From contig CM030936.1 of the NCBI GenBank assembly GCA_018136815.1, forward strand, positions 1,657,694-1,721,693: 64,000 bases of DNA. Reading direction: 5' to 3'. The notes under the pieces are model-generated. The model searched no databases and was not told where the DNA came from. It worked only from the letters and a program-made list of their open reading frames with translations. Positions 42,098 through 53,605 of this stretch are shown here, in pieces; within the stretch, counting starts at the first letter, position 1, and each line of letters opens with the position of its first letter. Position numbers and translations under genes: made by a program. Origin of the DNA: Isochrysis galbana (taxonomy: Eukaryota; Haptophyta; Isochrysidales; Isochrysidaceae).

Positions 42098-45000
42098 ATG
42101 CCGAGCGCGCGGCCCTCGAGGAGCGAGGTGAGCCCGCCGGGCGTGGACGAGCGGCTCGCGAGACTGCGATCCGCGCAGACGGGCCGTCCGCGTTCAGTCG
42201 ACCTCCCTCCCTTCCCTGATCTCGCCGCATACAGGAGGCTGTGCTCGAGACGATGACCCAGCAGCTGCTGCAGATCTCGAGCGTCTTCCTCGTGCAGCAG
42301 AGTGAGCTGCAGCAGGTCAAGGACAGGCTGAACAAGGAGCTCGGCCGCGTCAACGCGATCGCCGAGGCGCTCACATCCGCCGCGCAGCAGCATCAGGACG
42401 CTGTGCGGGCATACACAGGCCCACCAATCACGTGCACGCTCGCCGAGGGGTTGCACCTCCACTTCCCACGGCTGCCCGCCCTTTCCTGCTGACGTGCAGG
42501 TGCTCGGCGTCATCCAGACCTATGAGCGAGTTGCGGGAATCTCTCGCGTCGTGAACGTCGACTTTCCGCCAGTATATTCCGTCACCGGCTCCATACTGGG
42601 CACCCCAAACGGCTCACCTGATCCAATGTCGGTCGCTGAGCCAACTGCCCCTGCCCATCGGCCATCCAACGCCACAGGCGTTGCTGCCGATGCGAGAGGG
42701 CATCGGCCCTCGCTGGCAGAAAGCACCACTTCCATGTGGGCCAAGCCACGTCAAGCAATGCATCAAGTCCACTTGCCGCCCCTCGCAAGCGGAACCTCCA
42801 CCTTTCATGCCGTTCTCGCCGAGTCGAACGAAGACGAGGGCATCCGCTATGTCGAAAACCTTAGGGTACGCTTCTGGGTGTGCGCAGAGTGATATGGGAT
42901 GGTGAGAAGGTGATATGAGCGCGTAGTGCCCGGCAGGGCCGGCAGGACTAAGGACGCCCATTAGGCTCGCTTCGACGTGTCCCCCTGCCTCTTGGCGCAT
43001 TGCAGGTGGAGGGTGGTGTTCTTGGCACCATGTTAAAGGCGGATGGGGACTTTGTGGGCACGCCGCAGCTGCAATGGTACCGACAGAGCGCAGATTCGAA
43101 GTCTGAATCACCGGGTCGGTTGGCCTTCACACGGATAGAGGCTGCTAACAGGTGAGGTGCAATAGACGCTGCTATTTGGCAGCTGGGGATTGCTGGCCAT
43201 ATTCGCTCATGGCTTGTGAGAAGCTTCGCGCCTCTCGCTAGGCAAAGAGATCAGTGAGCACGCTGTCGCCCCCCTCCATGCATCTCATCCTCTTCCAGTC
43301 TTGAGTACTGCCCGACCGCCGACGATGTTGGCTTCTCTCTTCGACTTGAAGCTGTGGGACCGTATGGCGGGACTCCGGTTGTTGTCACCACATCACCCAT
43401 AGCTCTGGACACGAGCACGCACGGCGATCTAGAGGCCATGCTTAGGAAGGGGCATGCTGAGTTCACCGCGCAAACACCTCAACAGGTAGGCCCCTTTTCA
43501 GCATACTTTCGGCTAATGCTCCAAGTCGGATGTGCATGGCTCTAGTGCGACCACCCAAGTGCACAATCTTCAATATACTCTGTAGTCTCGTGCACACACA
43601 CTGCCGCCAACTCGTGCAGGAAGCGCGAGTTCTCGTCCTCACACGCAAAAACATCAAGCTTCGCGCTAGGCTTTCGCGTCTAGCCGCTGCAACCGCTACC
43701 TTCTACAAGCAGGGTTATGATAAGGCAGTGACCGCAGTTGTCGATGAGCACTCACCTCACGAGATGCTGCTGAGGTGTGGTCCCACACATTCCTTTTGCC
43801 CAATGAATTATCTCTGCTGACGCTACTCTGCTCACCAAGCTCTTGGCACAATGGCACCAGGGCTAGTGCCTTGCTAGCAGTGCCCGCCGCCACCACCACC
43901 ACCACCCCTTCGTGCAGGCTGGCCGAGCGCAACTTTTCTCTCATATTCGATTCGCAGCGTTCCCGTGACTTGGCAGCCCTATGCGTCCGCACCTTTGCCG
44001 GACCAAACTGTCCGACCCATGCTGAGACACACCCAAGCGGTGCATTTGACGATACGTTGGGCGAGCATGGTGATGCTGATGGCAACATTGTGGCTGACGA
44101 CGAGGGGGCTGATCCTCCAGCACAGATCGATTCCACCGTGAGCAACTATGCTCTCGACGAGGCCGATGCTGAGCTCAAAGGTGTGATGTGGAGCGATGAG
44201 GAGGCCCAGGGGGAAGAGGAGGAATTCAAACCTGCGATGGAGGTGAAGATCCGAGCAAGGTGAGGCCAAGCGGGAGCGAATACTAAAGTGTGCATCATGT
44301 ACACATCCTCGTCGAGGTTATTCAACAAAGCTCGTCCTTACCCAGCATGGCGGCTCGTCTCGGCTGCCGTGCTCGAGAACGCAGGTCAAGATCTTTTGGA
44401 AGTGTTTTGCACGCCCATCCGCTCTCTTGCGCGCCTTGATGCTGACTATGTTACCTCACGCCCGATGTGCCCCGTCACCAGAGAGGATGCTATTGTGGCC
44501 GACGCCTCGACGCTCAAAAGTTTCTCTCTCTCTTTGGCGCCCCCGAGGGCTGCCGCTCGCTCGCGCACCTGTCGCCCATCCGCCATTTCACCAGACTTGG
44601 CTACTGCCTGCGACGATGCCGATGCTGGGTCGCTAAACCACGATGCTGCTGGGGATGACGCCGCCACCGACTCCACAGTCGCCGCTGCGACCAGCGTTTT
44701 AGGCGATGGGGCGATTACTCAGACACCTACGCCCAATATCTTCGGCGGCAATACTGACTCGCCGACATTCGGGGTCAACTTCGATACCTCGCCACCTGCC
44801 GCTCCCTCTAGTGCCATCAGTCTCGAGGCTGGCTTTGGCGCGCTCGCTGACTTCGGCTCGGGTGAGTTTGGCAGTGGCAACTTCGACACGGACGACTTTG
44901 GCGGTGGCGATTTCGGCGCCAGTACAATCTTTGATAGTAGCACAACTATTGGAGCTAACAATGAGCTGAATGCTAACGGCAGCAATGTCGCCGCGGGCAC

Positions 45001-46968
45001 TGCTTTTGGTGTAAGCGACAGCTTCGACGCCGAATTTGGTGTCCAGTCATCTCCAAGCCAGAGCTCAGCGGTGTCCGGGGCCACTTCAAGCCTCTCCATG
45101 TTGGACGCAAGCAGCACGTCCTCACTAATCACGACGCCTTTTTTTGACATGCCAGAAGCCTCTAGAACAGCGAATATCGATCCCTCGCCCTTTCACGATG
45201 CTTTTGGTGGCGAGTGGACATCGAGCAGCAACTTTGCTGATATCAATGGGGTTGCCGGGGATGACAACTCACCTTTCAGCAGCGGGAATGGCGGTGTACC
45301 CACAATGGATCGGGCAGCGGAGGTCGATCGAATGACATATCCAAGACGCGAATCGCGCGTAGGCCCTGCTCGGATCGGAGGACACCGACTGCTCGTGTCG
45401 GAGATAGTGGATGCAACGCTTGAGGGCAGGAAACTCGTCCAGTACAAGGTGCGCCCCGCACAGATGTGATTGGCCACGGAAAGTCTTGGGCAAATACGGA
45501 TAGTGTAGACGCCGAACTGGCCACCTGCCTAACACAAGACAGTGGTGGACATGTGAGGCCTTAAGTGGATCGCTCGCCGATTTCGTCGAGGTGCCCAACG
45601 CAAAATCGCGATCCATCCCTACACCTTCGCCGCATTAGGTGAGCGGCGAGCTGCGCCTTCTTCCACTCTCAGCAAATTCTGATGCGTCGGAGTTTCGCTT
45701 TCGCCTCAAGAACGCTCATCGGATCGAGCAGGTAGGCCCACGTCTCGTGTCTAAAGAGATCATGGTTCTCGCTTGTGTGTGCTACATTAGCACCCTACGT
45801 CTAATGGTGTTGCTATTACAACTCTAAACGAATTTCTCCGACTTGACTTCTTTCACTGACTCAGGTGAAGGTGAACGACAAGTACGTGAAGGCCTCGGAA
45901 GGCACATACACTGTCCAGCTGCCTGCAATCAGCGGCGCCAAGGCGCTGCCACTTATGAGTGAGTGGGTCTTCTCTTTGCCCGTTCTGCATAGAATGCAAT
46001 TTTTGCTTCTCGCATCCTGCAGTTGCTTCCATTGCATGCTTTGCAATGAACTCACGCATACGACACTCCCCTCTTGTGCGCAGAGTACATAGCCACTTCG
46101 CGGTGGCGACCTGTGCCCCTATTCGTCGATGCCACGGCAACTCCTAAAGGAAGTAAGTTCGCCCACTTTCGGTATCCAATTCGCTCCAAGCACTCCCTTA
46201 TAGCGTCACGTATCTTCACCCATGGGACCGTTCCAAGTACGTTCTGAGGAGCATGCTCCTCAACGGTCGCGAGCGTGAGACCGTGATCGAGCGGTTGCTT
46301 CTTTCGCTCCCCGTTTTCTGCTTGAGCTCACCAATGATTTTGGTCCCAACCTTCACTAGCAGTCGGAGATGTTGATCTTGACATTTCTGTCGAGACAAAT
46401 CCTCAGCTCAAGACGCCTCTCGTCAACGTGTCCATCGCCATGCCAATTCCATTAGAGGCAGGAGATCTTTACTCATGCAGCGAAATCCAGCCGGCAGGTG
46501 AGAGAGGCAGTACAGAGTGCGAATGCGATGTGTGCAATTTGCGGGCGCGCCAATAGTACACATCACTTTCACTCGACGTCGGCCGTTGGTTGCAACCTTG
46601 ATGGCACTTATTTTCCCGCGTCATTTATCATGTCAGCACCTCACGCTCTCGCGCTTCCTTTGTCCATCAACTTGTGCACAGGTCAATGGGATGCCTCGAA
46701 ACGCTGCGCAACATGGCATCTACCCAATCTCCTTACATCTCGTGGCTCTCCTTTTCGATGTTCTGCCGTCCTCGGTAATACTCACGACGCCCCAGTTGTC
46801 GCCGCAGCTGCCACTTCTCCGCTCGACGTGTCATTCTCATGCGAAGGCGTCACTATTTCGGGCATCGAACTCGAGGTGCAGCTTGGGGCAACGTCGGGAT
46901 CCATTGACAAGCTACTAAGAAAGTTTGCATCTGGGAAGTATCTAGTCACACCCCTCCTGATGCAATAG
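42098..46968 (+). CDS. A9-domain / mu-homology-domain fusion protein (13 exons)
   Basis: Proposed exons: 42098-42127, 42235-42402, 42500-42865, 43006-43151, 43299-43485, 43620-43774, 43918-44259, 44482-45448, 45639-45731, 45865-45958, 46084-46152, 46360-46497, 46682-46968. All junctions are GT-AG and all phases agree, giving 1013 residues. N-terminus: coiled coil (about 15-70). Residues ~185-299 read as an A9/Ig-like domain as in the microtubule protein AIR9 (LQWYRQSADSK, FTRIEAAN, YCPTADDVGFSL). A PH-like part follows (FSLIFDSQRSRDLAALCVRTFA), then an acidic linker, EFKPAMEVKIRA, a DFG/EFG-rich low-complexity region, and an FCHO/muniscin-type mu-homology domain (~770-1013: VSGELRLL, FRFRLKNAHRIEQV, ending KFASGKYL). 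Muniscins load endocytic cargo. Alternative: two genes, the first stopping at 44263, the second starting at 44297. Confidence 0.75.
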
Positions 46969-47361
46969 CCATGTATGTCGCTGGCCTCTTTCGAGTATTC
47001 TTTTTAATTCTTGGTTCTTGGTTCGCCTGCAGCGCTGCGATCTTTGTGTGCGCTGAGGGGCGTCTCGTTCGTTTTTATTCTTCTCACAAGGCTTGTAGTC
47101 GTCAAACAGATTTGAGTGAGTGACCGGGCTAACACAACCACACAACAAACCACTAGAACGAAGATGTCAGGGAGAGAATTTGTCAAGTTTCCATCAAGAA
47201 AAATTCGACACCGATACGCTCTGCTGAAGTGATTAACATAGCCGCATAGCCGCCCTCCCTACCCCTAATGTGTAATGCTACGCCGGGTCAAACTGACAGG
47301 ACTACGGACGATTGATTCAGCTTGGCCTAAAGTGTGCACCTGGATCTACGTGTATGAATTG
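46969..47361. other. Intergenic, no gene
   Basis: 3' flanks of the convergent genes on either side; nothing further seen. Confidence 0.5.
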
Positions 47362-48621
47362 TCACCGTCCATATCTTCTACTAGGGAGTCTTGTCCGCCC
47401 GCCATCTAGAAGCCGGTTGGCAGCGAGATTGCCAATAGTCCGGAGAGGTCCAATCCCACGGTGTGTGCCATGGAATCGCGAGCCAATTTCGGCAGCGACG
47501 CATCCAAACGCTGCACCAGTCTGGGGTTGGCTACCACAGCGGCGTAGACGGCAATCTAGCAGCTGGGTGGCATGCCGATAGAGGCTCAGATCATTCTCAT
47601 TCTCTTGAGCCAGCTTTACCAGTGTGGACGCTTTGGGTTGTTGGTAAGAGTATGTCCCTGAGTCGGGCCGCACGTGCGCACGGCTTGCCTGTGTCACATT
47701 TAAGCTACCAAAAAAGCCGGGCAGGAGCTGCACCAGCAGCTGCAACGAGTCTTCAAATCGCTCAAGGACGCCTACCCAAAGATACCGATTGTACAGGTTG
47801 TCAATGGCACGCTCAAGGGCAGCTCGCCGAGCACTTGCTGAAGCCGGGTCTGCTACAAGACAGACTGGATCATGCCCACACAAGTAGCGCGTGATCGTCC
47901 CGACGACAGGATATGGTGATACCTGTGCGTAGACGGCGTCCATGTCGAGCAGGCAGAATCCTGAATCGTTGCGAGGCTGCCACGCTGCTTGACAAAAGGG
48001 TCTGTGCGTGCGGCAAGCGCAGTCGTGCCAAAAGTAGTAGGTAGAGATCTGCATCTGGATCGGGTCGCGGATGAGGTTGATGTACTGCGGCTGCTCAGCG
48101 CCAAAGTCTGTGAAGTCGATGAAGTGGATGTGGCGGTCGTACACCACCCGTCCACGTTTGGCCAGTCCACTAATCAGGCCGACGAACTCACGCTGCTCCT
48201 CGCGTTGGACAGAGCTGTTCACGTAGTCGGCCGAGCGCTTGAAGTCGTAGCCGCACACGAGCGACTGGTTGCGCACGATATGTTCAAGCGTGGTGGACCC
48301 GCACTTGGGCACGCGGTTGAAGACGACAGCGCGCACTGCGTGGGTATGTGCCAGCGTGCAGCGCGAGCAGACGGAGTCGGTCAGCGGCAGCAGCTCACCC
48401 ATCCGCCGTGGCGCACGCAGCCAGCGCTGCCAAGAGGTGGGCGGACCGGTCGTGTGCCACAAGCCCTGCCGATACGAGCAGCCAGACTGGCCAGCTGCTC
48501 CCTCTCCGTCCCCGTCCCCTCCCCCGCTCCCGCACAGCAAGGCCACCCACCACACCGCTCGGGGAGCACCTCTTCCGCCGCGCCGCCTCCTCCAACCCTG
48601 GCCACGCCAGGAGGCGTGCAT
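47362..48621 (-). CDS. Uronyl/heparan 2-O-sulfotransferase-like enzyme
   Basis: 419 residues from the ATG at 48621, single exon. The family transfers sulfate from PAPS to a uronic acid in glycans inside the Golgi. Visible: the 5'-phosphosulfate loop VVFNRVPKCGSTTLEHIV (~97-114); ...RHIHFIDFTDFGAEQPQYIN; the 3'-phosphate loop LIRDPIQMQISTYYFW (~182-197); CGHDPVC; YLWVGVLERFEDSLQLLVQL. This order and the paired cysteines match animal uronyl 2-sulfotransferase and HS2ST. The N-terminus has only a short hydrophobic stretch (AVWWVALLC) after a basic patch, a weak candidate for the expected type II anchor. The last 70 residues are divergent. It may help make sulfated wall or scale polysaccharides (inference). 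It converges with the fusion gene. Confidence 0.87.
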   Translation of the reverse strand: MHASWRGQGWRRRRGGRGAPRAVWWVALLCGSGGGDGDGEGAAGQSGCSYRQGLWHTTGPPTSWQRWLRAPRRMGELLPLTDSVCSRCTLAHTHAVRAVVFNRVPKCGSTTLEHIVRNQSLVCGYDFKRSADYVNSSVQREEQREFVGLISGLAKRGRVVYDRHIHFIDFTDFGAEQPQYINLIRDPIQMQISTYYFWHDCACRTHRPFCQAAWQPRNDSGFCLLDMDAVYAQVSPYPVVGTITRYLCGHDPVCLVADPASASARRAALERAIDNLYNRYLWVGVLERFEDSLQLLVQLLPGFFGSLNVTQASRAHVRPDSGTYSYQQPKASTLVKLAQENENDLSLYRHATQLLDCRLRRCGSQPQTGAAFGCVAAEIGSRFHGTHRGIGPLRTIGNLAANRLLDGGRTRLPSRRYGR

Positions 48622-49189
48622 CAAATAAAACTGCTTTGAAATATATTTATTTTCAATTTCGAATTTCTCGTCTCTGCGAGGACTATTCACTTCGCCTTCC
48701 TTATTTGACTCTGGCTCTATCGAGATCGCGAGTACAGTAGATGTGGAACGACATCATCGACGCAGAGCGCAGAGGCAGAGCGACGCAACGCAAGAACGCA
48801 AGACCGACGTCGTTGCCATTTGCCACATCTACCGCATCGTTCTACCTACTGTAAATCTCAGAAATTAGAACCCCCCACACACAGCGACACAGCGACTTTA
48901 AGTAAGGGGACGATGAATATCTCAATAATAAACAATAATAAAATTATTGATGTTATTGTTATATCCTAGCCAACCCCACCTCCTCGCGCGAGCTCCGAAC
49001 TCAATGTGAACGTAAAGCAAACAGCAAACAGTACCCGACATGACCAACCGCATAGGGATTTTCTTACGAACCAGTTTCTTATCCTATGGCGGGGACGCTC
49101 TTGCGCCATAGAACTTTCTTAGCTCATGGACGGCCAATTTGCTTCTATACTTTCCTTAATGGGGTGGTTTCTTAATGGTGCACCCTTAC
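48622..49189. other. Intergenic with shared motif, no gene
   Basis: TTATATCCTAGCCAACCCCAC at 48959 repeats the motif seen at 22384 and 39181. AT-rich just before it. No gene seen. Confidence 0.45.
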
Positions 49190-49277
49190 TGTATCCTAAA
49201 AATCGCGTGATAAAACCTCAATCTTGACTTGGTGAATTTTCATCCTTAGAAGTTAAAAGGCGTGTTTGACCGCCCTA
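49190..49277 (+). mobile_element. Transposon right end, type A
   Basis: AACCTCAATCTTGACTTGG, a TTTTCATCCTTAGAAGTTAAAA block and TGTTTGACCGCCCTA (49263-49277) match the ends at 41640-41730 and 53510-53605. The left end of this copy was not found. Confidence 0.6.
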
Positions 49278-49483
49278 CCTTTCTTACCCCTCGGGGACTA
49301 CCAGTAGCTGGTAGCTGGGAACCTGCGGGGGCTAAGGGCTAAGGGCTAACGTAGTACATGTTCTTTTTAAAAGGGTAGATCATAGCCCTCGTTCAAGTGA
49401 AGGACGGGGAGAGAGCGCTCCCGCCCACTGACTACCGCTCGCGAGGCCCGCCTACCCGCCGCTTCCTTCCCCCCGCCCGCGCG

Positions 49484-50363
49484 ATGGCGGCCGCCTCACT
49501 GCGCAACCAGTACGCGCGTGCGCTGGACGAGGCGCTCGCGGCGAGCTCGAGTGATGAATTCGTGCACAGTTTCAACCTGCCCGCCAACGCGCACGCCTTC
49601 CTCGCAGAGGCCCACGGCCAGGCGCTCACGCTGCTGCGCACCAACATAATGGTGTGTGGCTATGTCCGCCGTGAGCCCGCCGCCCGTGCGACGTTGCGGG
49701 CGCGCACAGGTGCTTACGCGTGTCACCTCTCCATGGCGCAGGCTGAGATCGACTCCATCAGCCAGGAGTTTGGCGTCGATGCTGCGATGGAGGAGTTGGG
49801 AAGCAGGATGAAGCAGCAACCGCTGTTGCCAGACGGCTCGCGCTGGTGAGACAGCCCGTCTTGTGGCGCGCGATGGCGTCGAGAGGCACGGAGTCACGGG
49901 CAACTGGCGCCCGTGATTCTATTCTGGGATCGTCTGCCTGACACCTCATCCCCGTGCCTGCAGCATACTGCCCGCGCCAAGGGAGGCGACAACAGCGGTC
50001 CTTGCCGAAACTGTGATAGTGAAGCAGAGGCATAAAGAAGCTCTGCGGCAAGCTATGATGCAGATTGATCAAGAGAATGCGGAGCTGCAGCGTCAATACT
50101 CGGAGCAGGTTGCTGTGCTCCAGGGGACATCCAATGAGATCGCTAAGTGTATGGCAACTTTGCAGCAGGTAAGGCAACTGCTTGGCTGGCTTGTTCAGAC
50201 GGCAAGTACTGGCCCATTTAATAGGCATTCGACAGGGCGGCCGCCGCCTAAGTACGTTGTTCATCGCCAACGTAAACGACCGGACCTAAGCGCCAAATGC
50301 CCCTCGGAATTGCACCCGCAGACTGCAGAGGAGTGCGAGCAATGGCGCAACGAGTGCATGTGA
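49484..50363 (+). CDS. NNF1: NNF1/PMF1-like kinetochore subunit (MIS12 complex)
   Basis: Four exons, 49484-49651, 49742-49845, 49964-50168, 50322-50363, GT-AG and in phase; 172 residues. NNF1 (PMF1 in animals) pairs with MIS12 in the complex that joins centromeric chromatin to the NDC80 complex. The pattern of the family is followed: a short helix with SSSDEFVHSFNLP, LLRTNIMAEIDSISQEFGVD (compare LQTSIREEISDI in PMF1), AAMEELGSRM, LPAPREATTAVLAETVIVKQ, then a C-terminal coiled coil (about 100-160). Length is somewhat below animal PMF1 (~205). The last exon is tiny and the least certain. Start ATG at 49484 (GCGATGGCG). Confidence 0.72.
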
Positions 50364-51092
50364 TGAATTTGTCGAAAATGAACTGAACTTCGTTGAGACC
50401 CATGGGATCTTGCAACATTGGAAAGAGAAAATTGGGAAGGGAAAGTTGAAAACATATCTTGTGTTTGGTGAGCTCGCGGAAGTTGGATGTGAGACGGGCT
50501 GGCCTCGGTGATCTTCCGAATGAGCGGCTGACGCTTGGCATATCATGGATTTCTATCTGCCATGCATGCGTCCTCGCATGAGATGAGAGCAGTGGCAACA
50601 ACGATTATGAAATGATGGCTTGATGCAAATGTGGGTGTACTGAAGCGCGTTCAATCCAACCACTGGTCACCAAGAATGCATCAACAATGGAGTAAGCTCG
50701 CTAGCTCATCTTGCTGGGCACTGTGTGCGGAGCAATTGGTGACCGCATGTAAACACCGAGCCACCTTCTACTAGACCCCCGACCTAACCAAGCAACTCAG
50801 CCTCTAATGTGAGCAATTTCTGCAGCGTGATCAAGTGTACGAAATATTGTGTGACTTAACTTATCCATCGAGCACTCCTGTGCAATACACGCCGTCTCTT
50901 GGTGGGTGCGGATAAATGACGAGACATCGGGGCTGAATACAAACATGAAGAAAGGGTGAGAGCACAAACCTTTGGATGGCTTGGTTTTGAAAAGTGTCAC
51001 ACCTGAAAGTCAAGAAATGCAATCTTGTCCTCCCCGCAACTTCTCAAATGGAATTTGACAAGCTGCCGATGTAAGCAGTTTACTGCTTGTTC
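50364..51092. other. Intergenic, no gene
   Basis: Only short frames; nothing recognisable. Confidence 0.5.
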
Positions 51093-53605
51093 TAGGGCGG
51101 TCAAACACTGACTTATAACTACTAACATGCGGGTGGGGGGTGGGGCTGCATTTTTTGACCGTTCTCCAAAGCCCCCGATTGGCGTGACCATCCGGGTGGG
51201 ACCTGCGTATTTGGTATCTGGTGGGGTCCCTCATCCGGATGGCGGATGGATCGTCGAAAACGGGCACGCAGCTGACGAATTGGGATGGCCCAGAGGCAGA
51301 GGGCCTGAGGGCAATGAGGAGGGAGGAGGGAGGCATGCCGGCGGTAGGCGCGGCGGAGGAGACGACTTCAGAGGTGACGGGCTGAAGCCCGTCAGCAGAG
51401 GAAGGCGGGTAGGCGGGCTTGGGCGAGGGCGAGGACGGCGGCGAAAGCGACATCGAGCGGACGGCGAGAGGCGAGGGCGAGTGAGAGGAGGCCTGTGATG
51501 GCAGGGGCTGGCGAGGAGAGGCGAGTTTGTAGGGTATAAGTGTTACGAGAGCGCACCGGCGCACCGGCGGGTGCACCTCCCACCAAAGTGGTGTGCGACG
51601 GCCACCCACCCTCCGCCCCCTGCCAACCCCCGGCCGCTCATCAGGTCAGGTGCCCGCCTTTGGTACCCGTCAGATCTCACCCAAACTGGGCCCTCTGAAA
51701 AGTTGCCCGCCATTGCTCCCGACCCCCCCGCGCGGAGGGCCCGTCGGACTGTCGGCCGATGTCTGACACGCTTGCCAGACCACCTCCCGCCCTGACCCAT
51801 GCATGGCGCGGGCCTGCACATGCACATGCTCTCGGGTACTACGTGGGCGCCCAATTCCTCGCGCCGGCGCAATCCCTTCGCCGTGTGTCCTTCGCCCTCT
51901 GGGGGGGCTGTGGAAGCTGGGAAATGGCTCGAGGAGAGGCTAGAGGCTCGAGGCCTACTGGGAGACAGCCTCCCAGCTGCGCAGATCCGCACTCGCCGCG
52001 CGACGGCCCGCCTGGTGGAGCTGGAGCGTCTGGCGGCGACGACGTCGATGATGTCGCCAGGGTCCTTCGCACCCCTGGCGGGGCGGGCGCGGCGCCCGCG
52101 CAGCGCGAGCGGCGCTATGCGGGGCCGTCCATATCATATGCAGGCCCCCAGCGCGCCACGGCGGCGGAGGGCGTCAGGGAGAGGGCCTGTAAGGCCGTTG
52201 TGTGCTGGTACCACCCCGACACCGATCGCTCGGTGTTATGCTCCAAGGTCCAATGGGCCGCGGAGTTTGGGGTGGACCGGCGGCGCATGGACCACTGGGA
52301 GAAGAGGCTCGGCGCCGAGGATCTCGAGCGCATACGGCGTGGCGTCATTCCCCTGCCGGCCAGAGCTCCGGGGCCACAGGGAGAGGAGCGCTCGTACGCT
52401 CGTGCGCCCGAGCAAGCGGCCGACCGTGCAGCAGCCCTCGGCTCCAAGCATGGATACGACTTGAGCATTGTGGATGGGATCAGGGCTGCCTTGCGGTTGC
52501 AACTGGGCCTGCATGCATGTAATAGTGTAATAGTAACGGTTGGTCTACACATCTCTCATCCATACCCATATACTCGTCGGCGCGCCACTACTCGCCCAGC
52601 GCAGTTTCTGCTGTTGTGTGATCGCATGGGGTATAGGTATAGGGGGCTGACTACGGCTCACCATTGAGCATCCTGCTCCCTTATGTCCACCACCAAGCCC
52701 AGTAGACTGACCATGCACTTCGATGGCCCAATCATACTCATTTATGAGGCATAGAACCTGGAAGGACACCCCTACCAGGAATCGGACCCCCCCTCCCCGT
52801 GGGCTGTTCCGATGAGGGCACGCGCACTCTCACAGGGCGTCGTAAATGATGGAACCCCATGATATTTTTGTACCTCTTGCCTGCAGGGCATCCCCATGGG
52901 CCCAGATCAAGTTTTGGGGGGGCTCTAAAGACAAAAAATACCATTAGGGGAGGGGGAAGGACATGCCAGTAGAGGAATTGGCCGCCCACGTAGTACCAAC
53001 TGCCCATTGGCAGCCTCAAGGACCTCGTGCGAGGACGGCCGCTGGTGACCGAGCCCCAATGCCGGGGCCCCGCACTGGCAAGGACGGTGGTTGTGAGTCG
53101 GGAGGTCTCCCAACTCGGGGGGAGGTGCACGGAGACACCAGTGCGATTCGTCTGCCGAGATCAGCCAGTACCCCAGTTTGTCCACAGATCCAAGCGACGT
53201 GCCCCCACCATAGCACTTGCCGGATCGGACCCGTTCCCTAATAGGGGTCATGCAAGCATCCACGCCATCACAAATATCATGATATGGCCGGAAACCGACG
53301 GTGGGCTCAAAAGTAGGCGAATATACCCCCTTTCTGAAGTACTGAAGTGCGTCCTACATTATAGGACCCGTCGTATAAAGCTAGGTACTAGGTACCTTCA
53401 CCTTTATCCGCCCTGTACCCGCAACAGTTGTGGGGGCCCAAGGGGGGGGTCCGGGCCCCAATCGGCCCCGGACATGTGCTAGTTGGGTGTATTGGGAACT
53501 TTCTTCCGAAAAACAGCCTCAAATTTTCTCAATTCGGAGATGTTCTTTTTTTCACCCTTCATGACTCATGAAGATGAAGAATCTGTTGGCTGTTTGACCG
53601 CCCTA
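51093..53605. mobile_element. Candidate 2.5-kb DNA transposon with 15-bp TIRs
   Basis: Begins TAGGGCGGTCAAACA (51093-51107) and ends TGTTTGACCGCCCTA (53591-53605), perfect inverted repeats of 15 bp. Both ends read TA at the outside, so a TA target duplication or a terminal TA is possible. The subterminal regions differ: the left end resembles the ends at 57440-57501 and 63180-63242 (type B, with CTGCATTTTTTGACC), the right end those at 41 and 49 kb (type A). Internal parts recur at 30340-30545 and 41731-41965. No known transposase domain was found, so this copy may be non-autonomous. Confidence 0.6.
51759..52667 (+). CDS. Hypothetical ORF inside the 2.5-kb element
   Basis: 302 codons from the ATG at 51759, Arg/Gly/Pro-rich. 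The only structured-looking part is about residues 145-200, with a Cys-containing CWYHPDTDRSVLC and VQWAAEFGVDRRRMDHWEKR, which has the look of a helix-turn-helix (A-x-x-F-G-V-x-x-x-x-M-x-x-W). It could be a DNA-binding protein of the element; the rest resembles GC-rich noise, and an overlapping frame of 221 codons competes. Confidence 0.3.
   Translation: MSDTLARPPPALTHAWRGPAHAHALGYYVGAQFLAPAQSLRRVSFALWGGCGSWEMARGEARGSRPTGRQPPSCADPHSPRDGPPGGAGASGGDDVDDVARVLRTPGGAGAAPAQRERRYAGPSISYAGPQRATAAEGVRERACKAVVCWYHPDTDRSVLCSKVQWAAEFGVDRRRMDHWEKRLGAEDLERIRRGVIPLPARAPGPQGEERSYARAPEQAADRAAALGSKHGYDLSIVDGIRAALRLQLGLHACNSVIVTVGLHISHPYPYTRRRATTRPAQFLLLCDRMGYRYRGLTTAHH

Noticed and set aside
44288-45469. Separate 393-codon gene starting at 44288
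   Set aside because: Not excluded, but splicing 44259 to 44482 keeps phase and joins two halves with complementary family features, so one gene was preferred.
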